Positions 23,400 through 29,626 of a stretch of DNA of 29,626 nucleotides are shown here, piece after piece. The DNA is taken from contig CAKPSO010000020.1 in assembly GCA_934183185.1 (NCBI GenBank), positions 1-29,626 of the forward strand, written 5' to 3'. This stretch comes from an uncultured Bacilli bacterium. Lineage in GTDB: Bacteria; Bacillota_I; Bacilli_A; RF39; UBA660. The position numbers and the translations under genes are program-made. Position 1 is the stretch's first letter. Each line of letters begins with the position of its first letter. The notes beneath the pieces were generated by a model. That model was not told the origin of the DNA and ran no database searches. It was given only the letters and a program-made list of their open reading frames with translations.

Positions 23400-24680
23400 A
23401 TGTTTATAGATGAGGTTCAAATAGAAGTTCATGCTGGTAATGGTGGAGATGGATGTTGTGCTTTTCGCCGTGAAAAATATATCCCAATGGGTGGACCATA
23501 TGGCGGTAATGGTGGTAGAGGAAGTAACATTGTTTTTAAGGTTGATACAGGATTGCACACTTTATTAGATCTTCGCTATAATAGAATTATTAAAGGTAAA
23601 AAGGGAGAAAATGGTACTGGTAAGAACTGTAATGGTAAAAATAGTGATGATATAGTTATTAGAGTACCTCAAGGAACAGTAGTAACTGATACTGATAGTG
23701 GGCTTGTACTTGCTGATTTAAGGGGTAAGGATGATGAAGTAATAGTTGCTTATGGTGGTAGAGGAGGACGTGGTAATACAGCGTTTAAGACTCCTAGTAA
23801 TCCAGCTCCTAATTTTAGTGAAAATGGTGAACCTGGAGAAGTTAAATACTTGAAAGTAGAATTAAAGTTACTTGCTGATGTTGGATTAGTTGGACTTCCT
23901 AGTGTTGGTAAAAGTACTATTATTTCTATGGTATCTAAGTCTAAACCTAAAATAGCTGCTTATCACTTTACAACATTAACTCCTAATCTTGGAGTTTGTA
24001 AAGATAAACAGGGTAGAAGTTTTGTGATGGCTGATTTACCAGGACTTATTGAAGGAGCGAGTAAAGGTGATGGTTTAGGAGATAGATTCTTAAGACATAT
24101 AGAAAGAACTAGAGTAATAGCTCATGTTATTGATATGTCAGGTAGTGAAGGTAGAAATCCATATGATGATTATGTGGTAATTAATAATGAATTAAAAGAA
24201 TTTAGTACTAAACTATTAGAAAAACCTCAAATTATAATAGCTAATAAAATGGATATTGAGGGAGCAGATGATAACTTAAAAGAATTTAAAAGTAAATTGA
24301 ATAGTAATATTACTATTTTCCCAGTTAGTGCTATGAACCAAGAAGGCTTAGATCCTGTTTTAACAGCATTAGCTGATATGCTTGATGAGATTAAAGAAGA
24401 ACCTCTATATGAACAAGACCAATTTGAAGGACATGTACTTTATAAATTTAAAAAAGAAGAACCATATACTATTAGTCGTTTAGATAATGGACATTTCTTA
24501 ATATCTGGAGATGAAGTAGAAAAATTATTTAAAATGACTAAGTTTACTACTGAAGAGGGTATACTTCGTTTTACTAAGAGATTACGTAAGATGGGTATAG
24601 ATGATAAACTAGAAGAAATGGGTGCTCAAGAAGGGGATATTGTACAGATAGTTGACTTTGAATTTGAATATAGAAAATAA
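23400..24680 (+). CDS. obgE: Obg-family GTPase ObgE/CgtA
   Basis: 426 aa, the usual length. The Obg fold at 1-158 is glycine-rich: VQIEVHAGNGGDGCCAFRRE and PYGGNGGRGSNIVF. The G domain has G1 GLPSVGKST at ~165, G3 DLPGLIEGASKGDGLGDRFL at ~211, G4 NKMD at ~281 and an SAM-type G5 (VSAMNQEG). The C-terminal OCT domain (~345-423) has FKKEEPYTISR, FTTEEGILRFTKRLRKMGID and EGDIVQI. ObgE is an essential ribosome-assembly and stress GTPase. The start has TTGAGGAGGGATACTT upstream. It lies between the sensor kinase and the Hpt-receiver gene, which differs from the usual rpmA-obg adjacency. Confidence 0.97.
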   Translation: MFIDEVQIEVHAGNGGDGCCAFRREKYIPMGGPYGGNGGRGSNIVFKVDTGLHTLLDLRYNRIIKGKKGENGTGKNCNGKNSDDIVIRVPQGTVVTDTDSGLVLADLRGKDDEVIVAYGGRGGRGNTAFKTPSNPAPNFSENGEPGEVKYLKVELKLLADVGLVGLPSVGKSTIISMVSKSKPKIAAYHFTTLTPNLGVCKDKQGRSFVMADLPGLIEGASKGDGLGDRFLRHIERTRVIAHVIDMSGSEGRNPYDDYVVINNELKEFSTKLLEKPQIIIANKMDIEGADDNLKEFKSKLNSNITIFPVSAMNQEGLDPVLTALADMLDEIKEEPLYEQDQFEGHVLYKFKKEEPYTISRLDNGHFLISGDEVEKLFKMTKFTTEEGILRFTKRLRKMGIDDKLEEMGAQEGDIVQIVDFEFEYRK

Positions 24681-24740
24681 AAATAGTTTAATTAGTAATT
24701 AAAATATGATATACTTATTTTAAGATAAAGGAGTGTTAAA

Positions 24741-25538
24741 ATGAAAGATGTTAATTTATTAATTAATAATGGAGTAAATATTGAGAAAAGTTTAGAGTTA
24801 TTTGGAGATATGGAAACTTATAATGATACTCTACAAGACTTCTTAAATGAAATAGATGGTAAATTAGCTAAAATTAAAGCTTATAAAGAGGTATCAGATA
24901 TGGCTAATTATGCTATTTTAGTTCACTCATTAAAAAGTGATGCGCGTTATTTTGGATTTGAGAAGTTAGCAGAACTTGCTTATAACCATGAGATGGAGAG
25001 TAAAGCTAATAATATGTATTATGTTACTGATCATTACGATGAGTTAATGACTGAAGCTAATCGTATTGTTCACCTAGTAAAACAGTATATGGGTGTAGAA
25101 ACAGCCAATGATACTGTAGTTAATCAAGAACCAGTTAAAAAAGATAAAAAGATTTTAGTAGTTGATGATTCTACTATAGTTCGTAATTTTATAAGTAAAA
25201 TATTTAGTAATGAATATGAAGTATTAATAGCTAATGATGGTAGAGAAGCCTTAGATACAGTACTTAATAATACTAATAATATTTATGCTATGTTACTTGA
25301 TCTTAATATGCCTAATGTAGATGGATTCCAAGTATTAGAATATTTTAAACAAAATAATTTATTTGGGCGTATTCCAGTATCTATTATTACTGGAGACAGT
25401 GCTAAAGACGTAATTGATAGAGCTTTTGCTTATCCTATAATTGATATGCTTCAAAAACCATTTAATGAGGTTAATATTAAGAATTGCGTTGAAAAGACTA
25501 TTTCTTGTAGAAAAGAAGAGGAAGAAGAGACTATATAA
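24741..25538 (+). CDS. Hpt phosphotransfer-receiver protein
   Basis: 265 aa in two domains. Residues 1-115 form an Hpt four-helix bundle: YAILVHSLKSDARYFGFEKL with phospho-His62 in the HSLKS motif, then LAYNHE. A linker (~116-134) leads to a receiver at ~136-255: ILVVDDS (acids 142/143), AMLLDLNMPNVDGF with phospho-Asp187, VSIITGD, and MLQKPF with Lys239. No DNA-binding or enzymatic output domain follows; the C-terminus is KEEEEETI. It can take phosphate from the receiver of the hybrid kinase upstream. The second receiver may signal by protein contact or act as a phosphate sink. ATG has AAAGGAGTG upstream. Confidence 0.9.
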   Translation: MKDVNLLINNGVNIEKSLELFGDMETYNDTLQDFLNEIDGKLAKIKAYKEVSDMANYAILVHSLKSDARYFGFEKLAELAYNHEMESKANNMYYVTDHYDELMTEANRIVHLVKQYMGVETANDTVVNQEPVKKDKKILVVDDSTIVRNFISKIFSNEYEVLIANDGREALDTVLNNTNNIYAMLLDLNMPNVDGFQVLEYFKQNNLFGRIPVSIITGDSAKDVIDRAFAYPIIDMLQKPFNEVNIKNCVEKTISCRKEEEEETI

Positions 25539-25560
25539 AAGTAAACTTAATTATTATTAA

Positions 25561-25598
25561 AAGCAATGCCTAGTTAAAAATAAAGCATTGCTTTTTTT
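25561..25598 (+). terminator. Rho-independent terminator after the Hpt-receiver gene
   Basis: AAGCAATGC (25561-25569) pairs with GCATTGCTT (25585-25593) in a perfect 9-bp stem with a 15-base loop, followed by T tract. Confidence 0.85.
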
Positions 25599-25625
25599 GA
25601 ATAATTAAAATTATACTACTAAAAT
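25597..25625 (+). promoter_or_regulatory. Possible yebC promoter
   Basis: TTGAAT (25597-25602), 17 bases and TAAAAT (25620-25625), directly behind the terminator. TATACT at 25612 has no matching -35. The choice is uncertain in such AT-rich DNA. Confidence 0.4.
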
Positions 25626-25695
25626 TATAAAAACTATGCTAAAATAAATGTGTTTATGAAATATGAAAAATTATTATAAGTTAGGAGATTAAAAT

Positions 25696-26418
25696 ATGAG
25701 TGGACATTCTAAGTGGGCAACTATACATCGTAAAAAGGGTTTAATTGATGCTGAAAGAGGTAAAGTATTTCAAAAATTAGCTAAGGAAATATATGTAGCA
25801 GCTAAAGGTACTAATGGAGATCCAGATAGTAATCCATCTTTAAGAGCAGTAATTGAAAAATGTCGTAGTCAGAATATGCCTAAGGATAATATTCAAAAAG
25901 CTATAGATAAAGCAGTTGGAGCCAATGGCGGAGAAGATTTTGAAAGTATTCGTTATGAGGGATATGGACCAAGTGGGATTGCATTTATGGTAGATTGTTT
26001 AACTGATAATCGTAATCGTACTGCTTCATTAGTTCGTGCTGCTTTTACTAAAAGAGGTGGTAACTTAGGAACGGATGGCTCTGTTAGTTATTTGTTTAAA
26101 CGAAGAGGCGTAATCGTTATTGATAAAACGGTTGATGAAGATGAATTAATGATGACAACTCTTGATGCTGGTGCACTTGATTTAGTTACTAATGATGATA
26201 CTTATGAAATTTATACCTTACCAGAAGATTTTCTTCAAGTAAAAGAAGCAATAGAAAAATTAGGAGTTACAGACTTCTTAACTAGTGAAATTACATATAT
26301 CGCTGATAATGAAGTAGAAGTAGCTGATGAAGAAACTAAAGAAAAAGTATATAAATTAGTTGAAGTATTAGAAGATATAGACGATGTACAAGATGTATAT
26401 AATAATATGTCAGAATAA
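25696..26418 (+). CDS. yebC: YebC/PmpR-family protein
   Basis: 240 aa, full length. MSGHSKWATIHRKKGLIDAE then RGKVFQKLAKEIYVAAKG, SQNMPKDNIQKAIDKAVG, YEGYGPSGIAFMVDCLTDNRNRT and GGNLGTDGSVSYLFKRRG are the family signatures. YebC proteins were long listed as DNA-binding regulators; more recent work links members to relief of ribosome stalling. The C-terminal VEVLEDIDDVQDVYNN is standard. TTAGGAGATTAAAAT gives a good ribosome-binding site. It has its own terminator. yebC in the obg neighbourhood is a known arrangement in Bacillota. Confidence 0.96.
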   Translation: MSGHSKWATIHRKKGLIDAERGKVFQKLAKEIYVAAKGTNGDPDSNPSLRAVIEKCRSQNMPKDNIQKAIDKAVGANGGEDFESIRYEGYGPSGIAFMVDCLTDNRNRTASLVRAAFTKRGGNLGTDGSVSYLFKRRGVIVIDKTVDEDELMMTTLDAGALDLVTNDDTYEIYTLPEDFLQVKEAIEKLGVTDFLTSEITYIADNEVEVADEETKEKVYKLVEVLEDIDDVQDVYNNMSE

Positions 26419-26420
26419 TT

Positions 26421-26444
26421 AAAGAACTTTAGGGTTCTTTTTTT
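26421..26444 (+). terminator. Rho-independent terminator after yebC
   Basis: AAAGAAC (26421-26427) pairs with GTTCTTT (26434-26440), followed by more T residues. Confidence 0.75.
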
Positions 26445-26490
26445 GTTTTAATTTAGATAAAAACTTCATATCATTTATTAGGGTGATAAA

Positions 26491-27435
26491 ATGCTTAGAA
26501 GAAAGGCACTTAGAAAAATACTAATTACTACATTTACACTATTTACTTTATTCGTAATTTATATTATTCCTGAAAAAGTTAATCAACATTATTTAGAACC
26601 TGATATTGAAGTAGAATATGTTACTTCTCTTGGGACTAATGAAATATATTTGTTGGGGCCTAATAAATATCTAGTAAAGACTAATGTTTTATTAAATGAT
26701 GAATCTTTTGAATCTAAAATAAGAAGTATTATCGACTATTTAACAGTTAATAAAAGTGAAAAATTACCAGTAGGTTTAGAAGGAATAATACCTACTAATA
26801 CGAAGATAAATAAAATTAGTTTAGATGAGGGAATAGTAACAGTAGACTTTTCTAAAGAATTATTGAATGTATTACCTAGTTTAGAAGAGAGATTAATAGA
26901 AGCAATAAGCTATAGTATTATGAATCTTCCAGAGGTAAAGGGAGTTACTATATTAATAGATAGTACTAATTTAGATACGCTTCCTCAAAGTAAAAAGAAA
27001 TTACCTAATATAATTACTAAAGATTTTGGTATTAATAAGGTTTATGATATAGATAATAGAAATAGTATTCAGAAAGTAACTTTATATTATATTGATAATA
27101 TTAATAATAATCATTATTATGTACCGGTTACTAAATATATTAATGATGATAGGGAGAAAGTTAGTATTATAATTGATAATTTGTCTAGTAATTATTTATA
27201 TGATAGTAGTTTGATGTCTTATTTAAGTGGAGATACAGAATTGATTAATTATCAAATAGAAGATGAATTGATGTTATTAAATTTTAATAATAGTATATTT
27301 ACTAATGATAAATTATTGGAAGAAGTATCATATACTATTGCTTATTCTATATTTGATACATATGATGTTAATACAGTATTACTAGAAAGTAATGGTAAGG
27401 AAATAGCTAAGATAGAGAAAGATAACACTAAATAA
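26491..27435 (+). CDS. Membrane-anchored GerMN-domain protein
   Basis: 314 aa. A basic start MLRRKALRKI and one membrane span (about residues 10-29) anchor it with the rest outside. Two GerMN-like repeats follow. The first, ~40-165, has YLLGPNKYLVKTNVLL, IIPTNTKINKISLDEGIVTV, DFSKELL and LPEVKGVTILIDS. The second, ~185-305, has VTLYYIDN, VPVTKYI, LINYQIEDELMLLNFNN and TVLLESNG. GerM is a sporulation/germination protein in Bacillus, but GerMN domains also occur in envelope proteins of non-spore-formers. No lipobox Cys is seen. No other sporulation gene lies in the window except the SleB-like hydrolase downstream. RBS is AGGGTGATAAA. Confidence 0.82.
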   Translation: MLRRKALRKILITTFTLFTLFVIYIIPEKVNQHYLEPDIEVEYVTSLGTNEIYLLGPNKYLVKTNVLLNDESFESKIRSIIDYLTVNKSEKLPVGLEGIIPTNTKINKISLDEGIVTVDFSKELLNVLPSLEERLIEAISYSIMNLPEVKGVTILIDSTNLDTLPQSKKKLPNIITKDFGINKVYDIDNRNSIQKVTLYYIDNINNNHYYVPVTKYINDDREKVSIIIDNLSSNYLYDSSLMSYLSGDTELINYQIEDELMLLNFNNSIFTNDKLLEEVSYTIAYSIFDTYDVNTVLLESNGKEIAKIEKDNTK

Positions 27436-27485
27436 AAAGAGTCTAGTGATAGTACTTGATAGTACTTAATACTAGTCTCTTTTTT
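27434..27485 (+). terminator. Long hairpin terminator after the GerMN gene
   Basis: AAAAAGAGTCTAGT (27434-27447) pairs with ACTAGTCTCTTTTT (27471-27484) with one mismatch, and overlaps the stop codon. The loop holds a tandem copy of the 10-mer GATAGTACTT. It could also stop transcription from the other strand. Confidence 0.75.
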
Positions 27486-27574
27486 GGTCTTGTTTTTGCC
27501 AAATAATAGTTTTTTTTAATATTTTGTTCTATATCAATATAATTGTAAAAGATTGACAAACCCCTTATAAGCAA

Positions 27575-27600
27575 AGAAAAAAGCCTAATCTTAGGCTTTT
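27575..27600 (-). terminator. Terminator of the tRNA-Arg gene
   Basis: AAAAGCCTAA (27579-27588) and TTAGGCTTTT (27591-27600) form a near-perfect stem; read on the minus strand it ends in T6, 12 bases past the tRNA. Confidence 0.8.
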
Positions 27601-27611
27601 CAAATTCAATA

Positions 27612-27688
<77 letters not shown>

Positions 27689-27708
27689 AGCTCCAAATGA
27701 ACATACTA

Positions 27709-27738
27709 ATTATATATCACTTTATTCATGTATGTCAA
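27709..27738 (-). promoter_or_regulatory. tRNA-Arg promoter
   Basis: On the minus strand, TTGACA (27738-27733), an 18-base spacer and TATAAT (27714-27709), about 20 bases before the mature 5' end. Confidence 0.8.
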
Positions 27739-27773
27739 GTAGTAAAATTTATTATTTAAATATTCTAAAAGTA

Positions 27774-27782
27774 TGTTATAAT
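27774..27782 (+). promoter_or_regulatory. Extended -10 promoter of the SleB-like gene
   Basis: TGTTATAAT combines a TGn extension with a perfect TATAAT; no good -35 is present at the expected distance. It lies about 22 bases before the start codons. Confidence 0.55.
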
Positions 27783-27804
27783 ACTGTAGAGTAGAAATGA
27801 GTTG

Positions 27805-29493
27805 ATGACTATGAATAATAATTATGATAACGTTAGTATTAGAGTAAAAAGAAGAAATGATGACTCTTTAGTAGTAATAGTAGATTATTATAAGAATGGG
27901 AGAATAGTAGATCAGAAAAGAACTACTAATAAAAAATTTATTGAGAAGATTATTAATACAGCTACTAGTACTATAAAGAGTGGTAGTATTTCTAATGGCA
28001 ATTTAGAGGCTAATTATCAAAAAACTGGTAGTATTATACTTGAAGATTATAATTCTTTAAAAGAGTATGGTATGTTTAGTAGGCTTGTTTCAAAAGTTAC
28101 TAAAAGAGTAGAAAAAGAAGATAAAGTTAAGCAAAAAGCAATTGATGTAGCACTAACAAAGGAGAAAAAAGAACAAGCTAAAAAAGAGAAAAAAGAATTG
28201 GCTAAGACAAAAGACAATAATAAAGAATTATTATCATCGGTTAAGAATCTAAAAGTTTCTAAACAAGCTAAATTCTTTAAGAAGGTTGCATTTAAAACAG
28301 CTAAGTTTATACCTATAGCTACATTGTCTTTGGTAGTTATGACTCAGGTTATGTCTATTGTTAGAAATTTACCAGATTTTCCTTTGCTTAATAGAGGCAA
28401 AGAAATAAATGCTGATAATAGTATGAGTTCTGATTCACAACAAGTAGTTGCTGATCAAATTTATGCGGATATAGATAATAATACTGTAAAAATTGATCAA
28501 TTATTAAAGTCAGCTTCTGTACAAAATAATGATACTGGTAGTTATGCTACTCCTAGTAGTAATCCTACGGTAGTAGATACTGATATTCCTGTAAATGAAA
28601 TTAAGAATGTAGCACCAGAAACTACTGTGGTTCAAGATGAAACTGTAACTTTAGATGATACTAGTAAAAATAATTTTGAAGATGTCAAAGAAGAACCAAG
28701 TATTCAACCTAATGCTATGGCTTCTACTTTAGAAAATAGTGAAAATATTGATACACCAGATAAAATACTTGAGAATAAAAATATTGAAGTTGTAGAAACT
28801 ACAGATAATAGTATTAGTGCTACACCTTCAGGGAAAAAGGAAATAGAACAAGTAGATACTGTTTCACCAGCTGTAACTAATGATGCAGTTGAAGAATTAT
28901 TAGATGATATTCCTGTTTCTTCTCCAACTAATGATGTTGATAGTAGTATGACTGAGGATTTAGCAGTTATGGATGATGTCGCTACACCTGAGGTGGTAGA
29001 AAATAAGGCATCAGAAGTTTCTACACAGGTGGTAGAAGATAACACTGATAGTGTTGTGGACAGTACTAGCGTTGATAATACTACCCAGAGTGAAATGAAT
29101 GATACAGAGGTTATATCAGAAGCTCTTCAAGAGTATAATTTAACATCAGATCAGTTTGATACTTTGTGTGCTGTAGTTAGACAAGAAGCTGGTAGTAATC
29201 CAGAAGAGGTAAAAAATGTGGTAACTACAATCATTAATAGAATGAATTCAGGAGAATGGGGAGGTACTACTCCTTGGGACGTTATAACTGCTTCTGGGCA
29301 ATTTCAAGCATATGGTGCAGGCCATTATAAAAAGTATTTAAATCATAATTATGATGAAAATATTCCTTACATTGTTGCTTCAATGTTAGTTGGTAATATG
29401 GAAACAACTCATGATTGGGAAAGATTTAATTCTAATGGAAGTACATCTTATGGTGGAACTGTATTAACACCTGGCGGAAATAGATATAAATAA
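27805..29493 (+). CDS. Single-pass membrane protein with C-terminal SleB-like cell-wall hydrolase domain
   Basis: About 562 aa. Residues 1-160 are cytoplasmic and charged, with a coiled-coil KKEKKEQAKKEKKELAK. One membrane span (~166-185, FIPIATLSLVVMTQVMSIV) orients the rest outside. A long acidic Thr/Ser/Val/Asp-rich linker (~190-440) precedes the C-terminal Hydrolase_2/SleB domain. That domain has LCAVVRQEAGSNPEEVKNVV with catalytic Glu near 461, TTIINRMNSGEW, WDVITASGQFQAYG and HDWERF. SleB-type enzymes cleave peptidoglycan as lytic transglycosylases. The linker would let the domain reach through the wall. TTG 27802, ATG 27805 and ATG 27811 are all possible starts, and none has a strong Shine-Dalgarno site. 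Confidence 0.85.
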   Translation: MTMNNNYDNVSIRVKRRNDDSLVVIVDYYKNGRIVDQKRTTNKKFIEKIINTATSTIKSGSISNGNLEANYQKTGSIILEDYNSLKEYGMFSRLVSKVTKRVEKEDKVKQKAIDVALTKEKKEQAKKEKKELAKTKDNNKELLSSVKNLKVSKQAKFFKKVAFKTAKFIPIATLSLVVMTQVMSIVRNLPDFPLLNRGKEINADNSMSSDSQQVVADQIYADIDNNTVKIDQLLKSASVQNNDTGSYATPSSNPTVVDTDIPVNEIKNVAPETTVVQDETVTLDDTSKNNFEDVKEEPSIQPNAMASTLENSENIDTPDKILENKNIEVVETTDNSISATPSGKKEIEQVDTVSPAVTNDAVEELLDDIPVSSPTNDVDSSMTEDLAVMDDVATPEVVENKASEVSTQVVEDNTDSVVDSTSVDNTTQSEMNDTEVISEALQEYNLTSDQFDTLCAVVRQEAGSNPEEVKNVVTTIINRMNSGEWGGTTPWDVITASGQFQAYGAGHYKKYLNHNYDENIPYIVASMLVGNMETTHDWERFNSNGSTSYGGTVLTPGGNRYK

Positions 29494-29546
29494 TAAAAAA
29501 GACATTGGTTAAGTAAAAGTAGATAATTTAATTACCCACAATCAGA

Positions 29547-29566
29547 AAATTCCCCAACGGGAATTT
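29547..29566 (+). other. Short palindromic hairpin near the right edge
   Basis: AAATTCCC (29547-29554) and GGGAATTT (29559-29566) form a perfect 8-bp stem with loop CAAC. No T tract follows on the plus strand; on the minus strand it is followed by TTTTC. It directly abuts the possible insertion-sequence end, so it may be that element's target or a terminator. Confidence 0.5.
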
Positions 29567-29626
29567 GTCAACCTTTTGGACCACTTTTATAGAGGGTATC
29601 AGCGTAAGCTGCAAGATTTTTCAAAA
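29566..29626. mobile_element. Possible end of an IS21-type insertion sequence (cut by window edge)
   Basis: From TGTCAACC the sequence runs through TTTTGGACCACTTTTATAGA and a more GC-rich stretch (GGTATCAGCGTAAGCTGC). IS21-family elements begin TGT and carry TTTGGACCA-like repeats in their ends. No transposase is visible, because the window ends 60 bases in. This is recognition by eye only. Confidence 0.35.

Noticed and set aside
27448..27467. Tandem copy of the 10-mer GATAGTACTT as a possible start of a repeat array.
   Set aside because: Only two copies, both inside a terminator loop; no spacers or further units, so not CRISPR.
27553..27558. TTGACA on the plus strand between the GerMN gene and the tRNA.
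   Set aside because: No -10 at a usable distance and no plus-strand gene follows before the tRNA region; the sequence there is explained by terminators.
28704..29045. Minus-strand 113-codon frame rich in Ser/Thr/Val.
   Set aside because: It is the antisense shadow of the acidic linker of the SleB-like protein, with no start signals.

Overview
The window looks like a chromosome segment of a low-GC Bacillota bacterium, probably an uncultured Bacilli-type lineage. The DNA is very AT-rich. TGA is a stop codon (the helD-like gene ends in TGA), so this is not a TGA=Trp mycoplasma. Ribosomal protein L27 carries the N-terminal extension removed by the Prp protease, a trait of Bacillota. Most Shine-Dalgarno sites are strong (AGGAGG or GGAGGT). 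Every protein gene is on the plus strand; only a tRNA is on the minus strand.

Layout. 1-2013: the 3' part of a glycine-rich surface protein ending in a C-type-lectin/FGE-like domain. Its last ~50 codons look like the variable repeat of a diversity-generating retroelement (DGR). 2.1-3.2 kb: an unknown small protein and a degenerate kinase-fold protein. 3.2-4.27 kb: rplU-prp-rpmA with promoter, structured leader and terminator. 4.3-8.9 kb: an ASCH-Nudix fusion, a second Nudix protein, a possible ADP-ribosyltransferase-fold protein, and a HelD-like RNA polymerase-associated ATPase translationally coupled to a Gre-family factor. 8.96-9.33 kb: a broken histidine-phosphatase gene; an intact family member follows at 9.6 kb.

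10.26-18.90 kb: one tightly packed nine-gene operon behind a single good promoter. It encodes three HAD phosphatases (one interrupted by a 1-base frameshift), a PHP phosphoesterase, a nucleotidyltransferase-kinase fusion, a membrane GT2 glycosyltransferase, two further kinase-fold proteins, a Nudix hydrolase and a Cys-His-Asp (transglutaminase-like) protein. I do not recognise this gene set as a named pathway. It is the best candidate for an undescribed system, probably making and attaching a phosphorylated or nucleotide-activated group to a glycan or lipid.

18.9-19.6 kb: decayed coding remnants, a small orphan gene and terminators. 19.6-21.5 kb: a stand-alone acyl/aryl-CoA ligase with a near-consensus promoter. 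21.5-25.6 kb: a hybrid sensor kinase, obgE and an Hpt-receiver protein, which together form a phosphorelay around obgE. 25.7-29.5 kb: yebC, a GerMN-domain protein, tRNA-Arg(UCU) on the minus strand, and a SleB-like cell-wall hydrolase. The final ~60 bases resemble the end of an IS21-type insertion sequence.

In Bacillus subtilis the order rplU-prp-rpmA-spo0B-obg is contiguous. Here rpmA and obgE are about 19 kb apart, with accessory genes between them and phosphorelay genes still beside obgE. All functions are read from motifs by eye; no database search was run.
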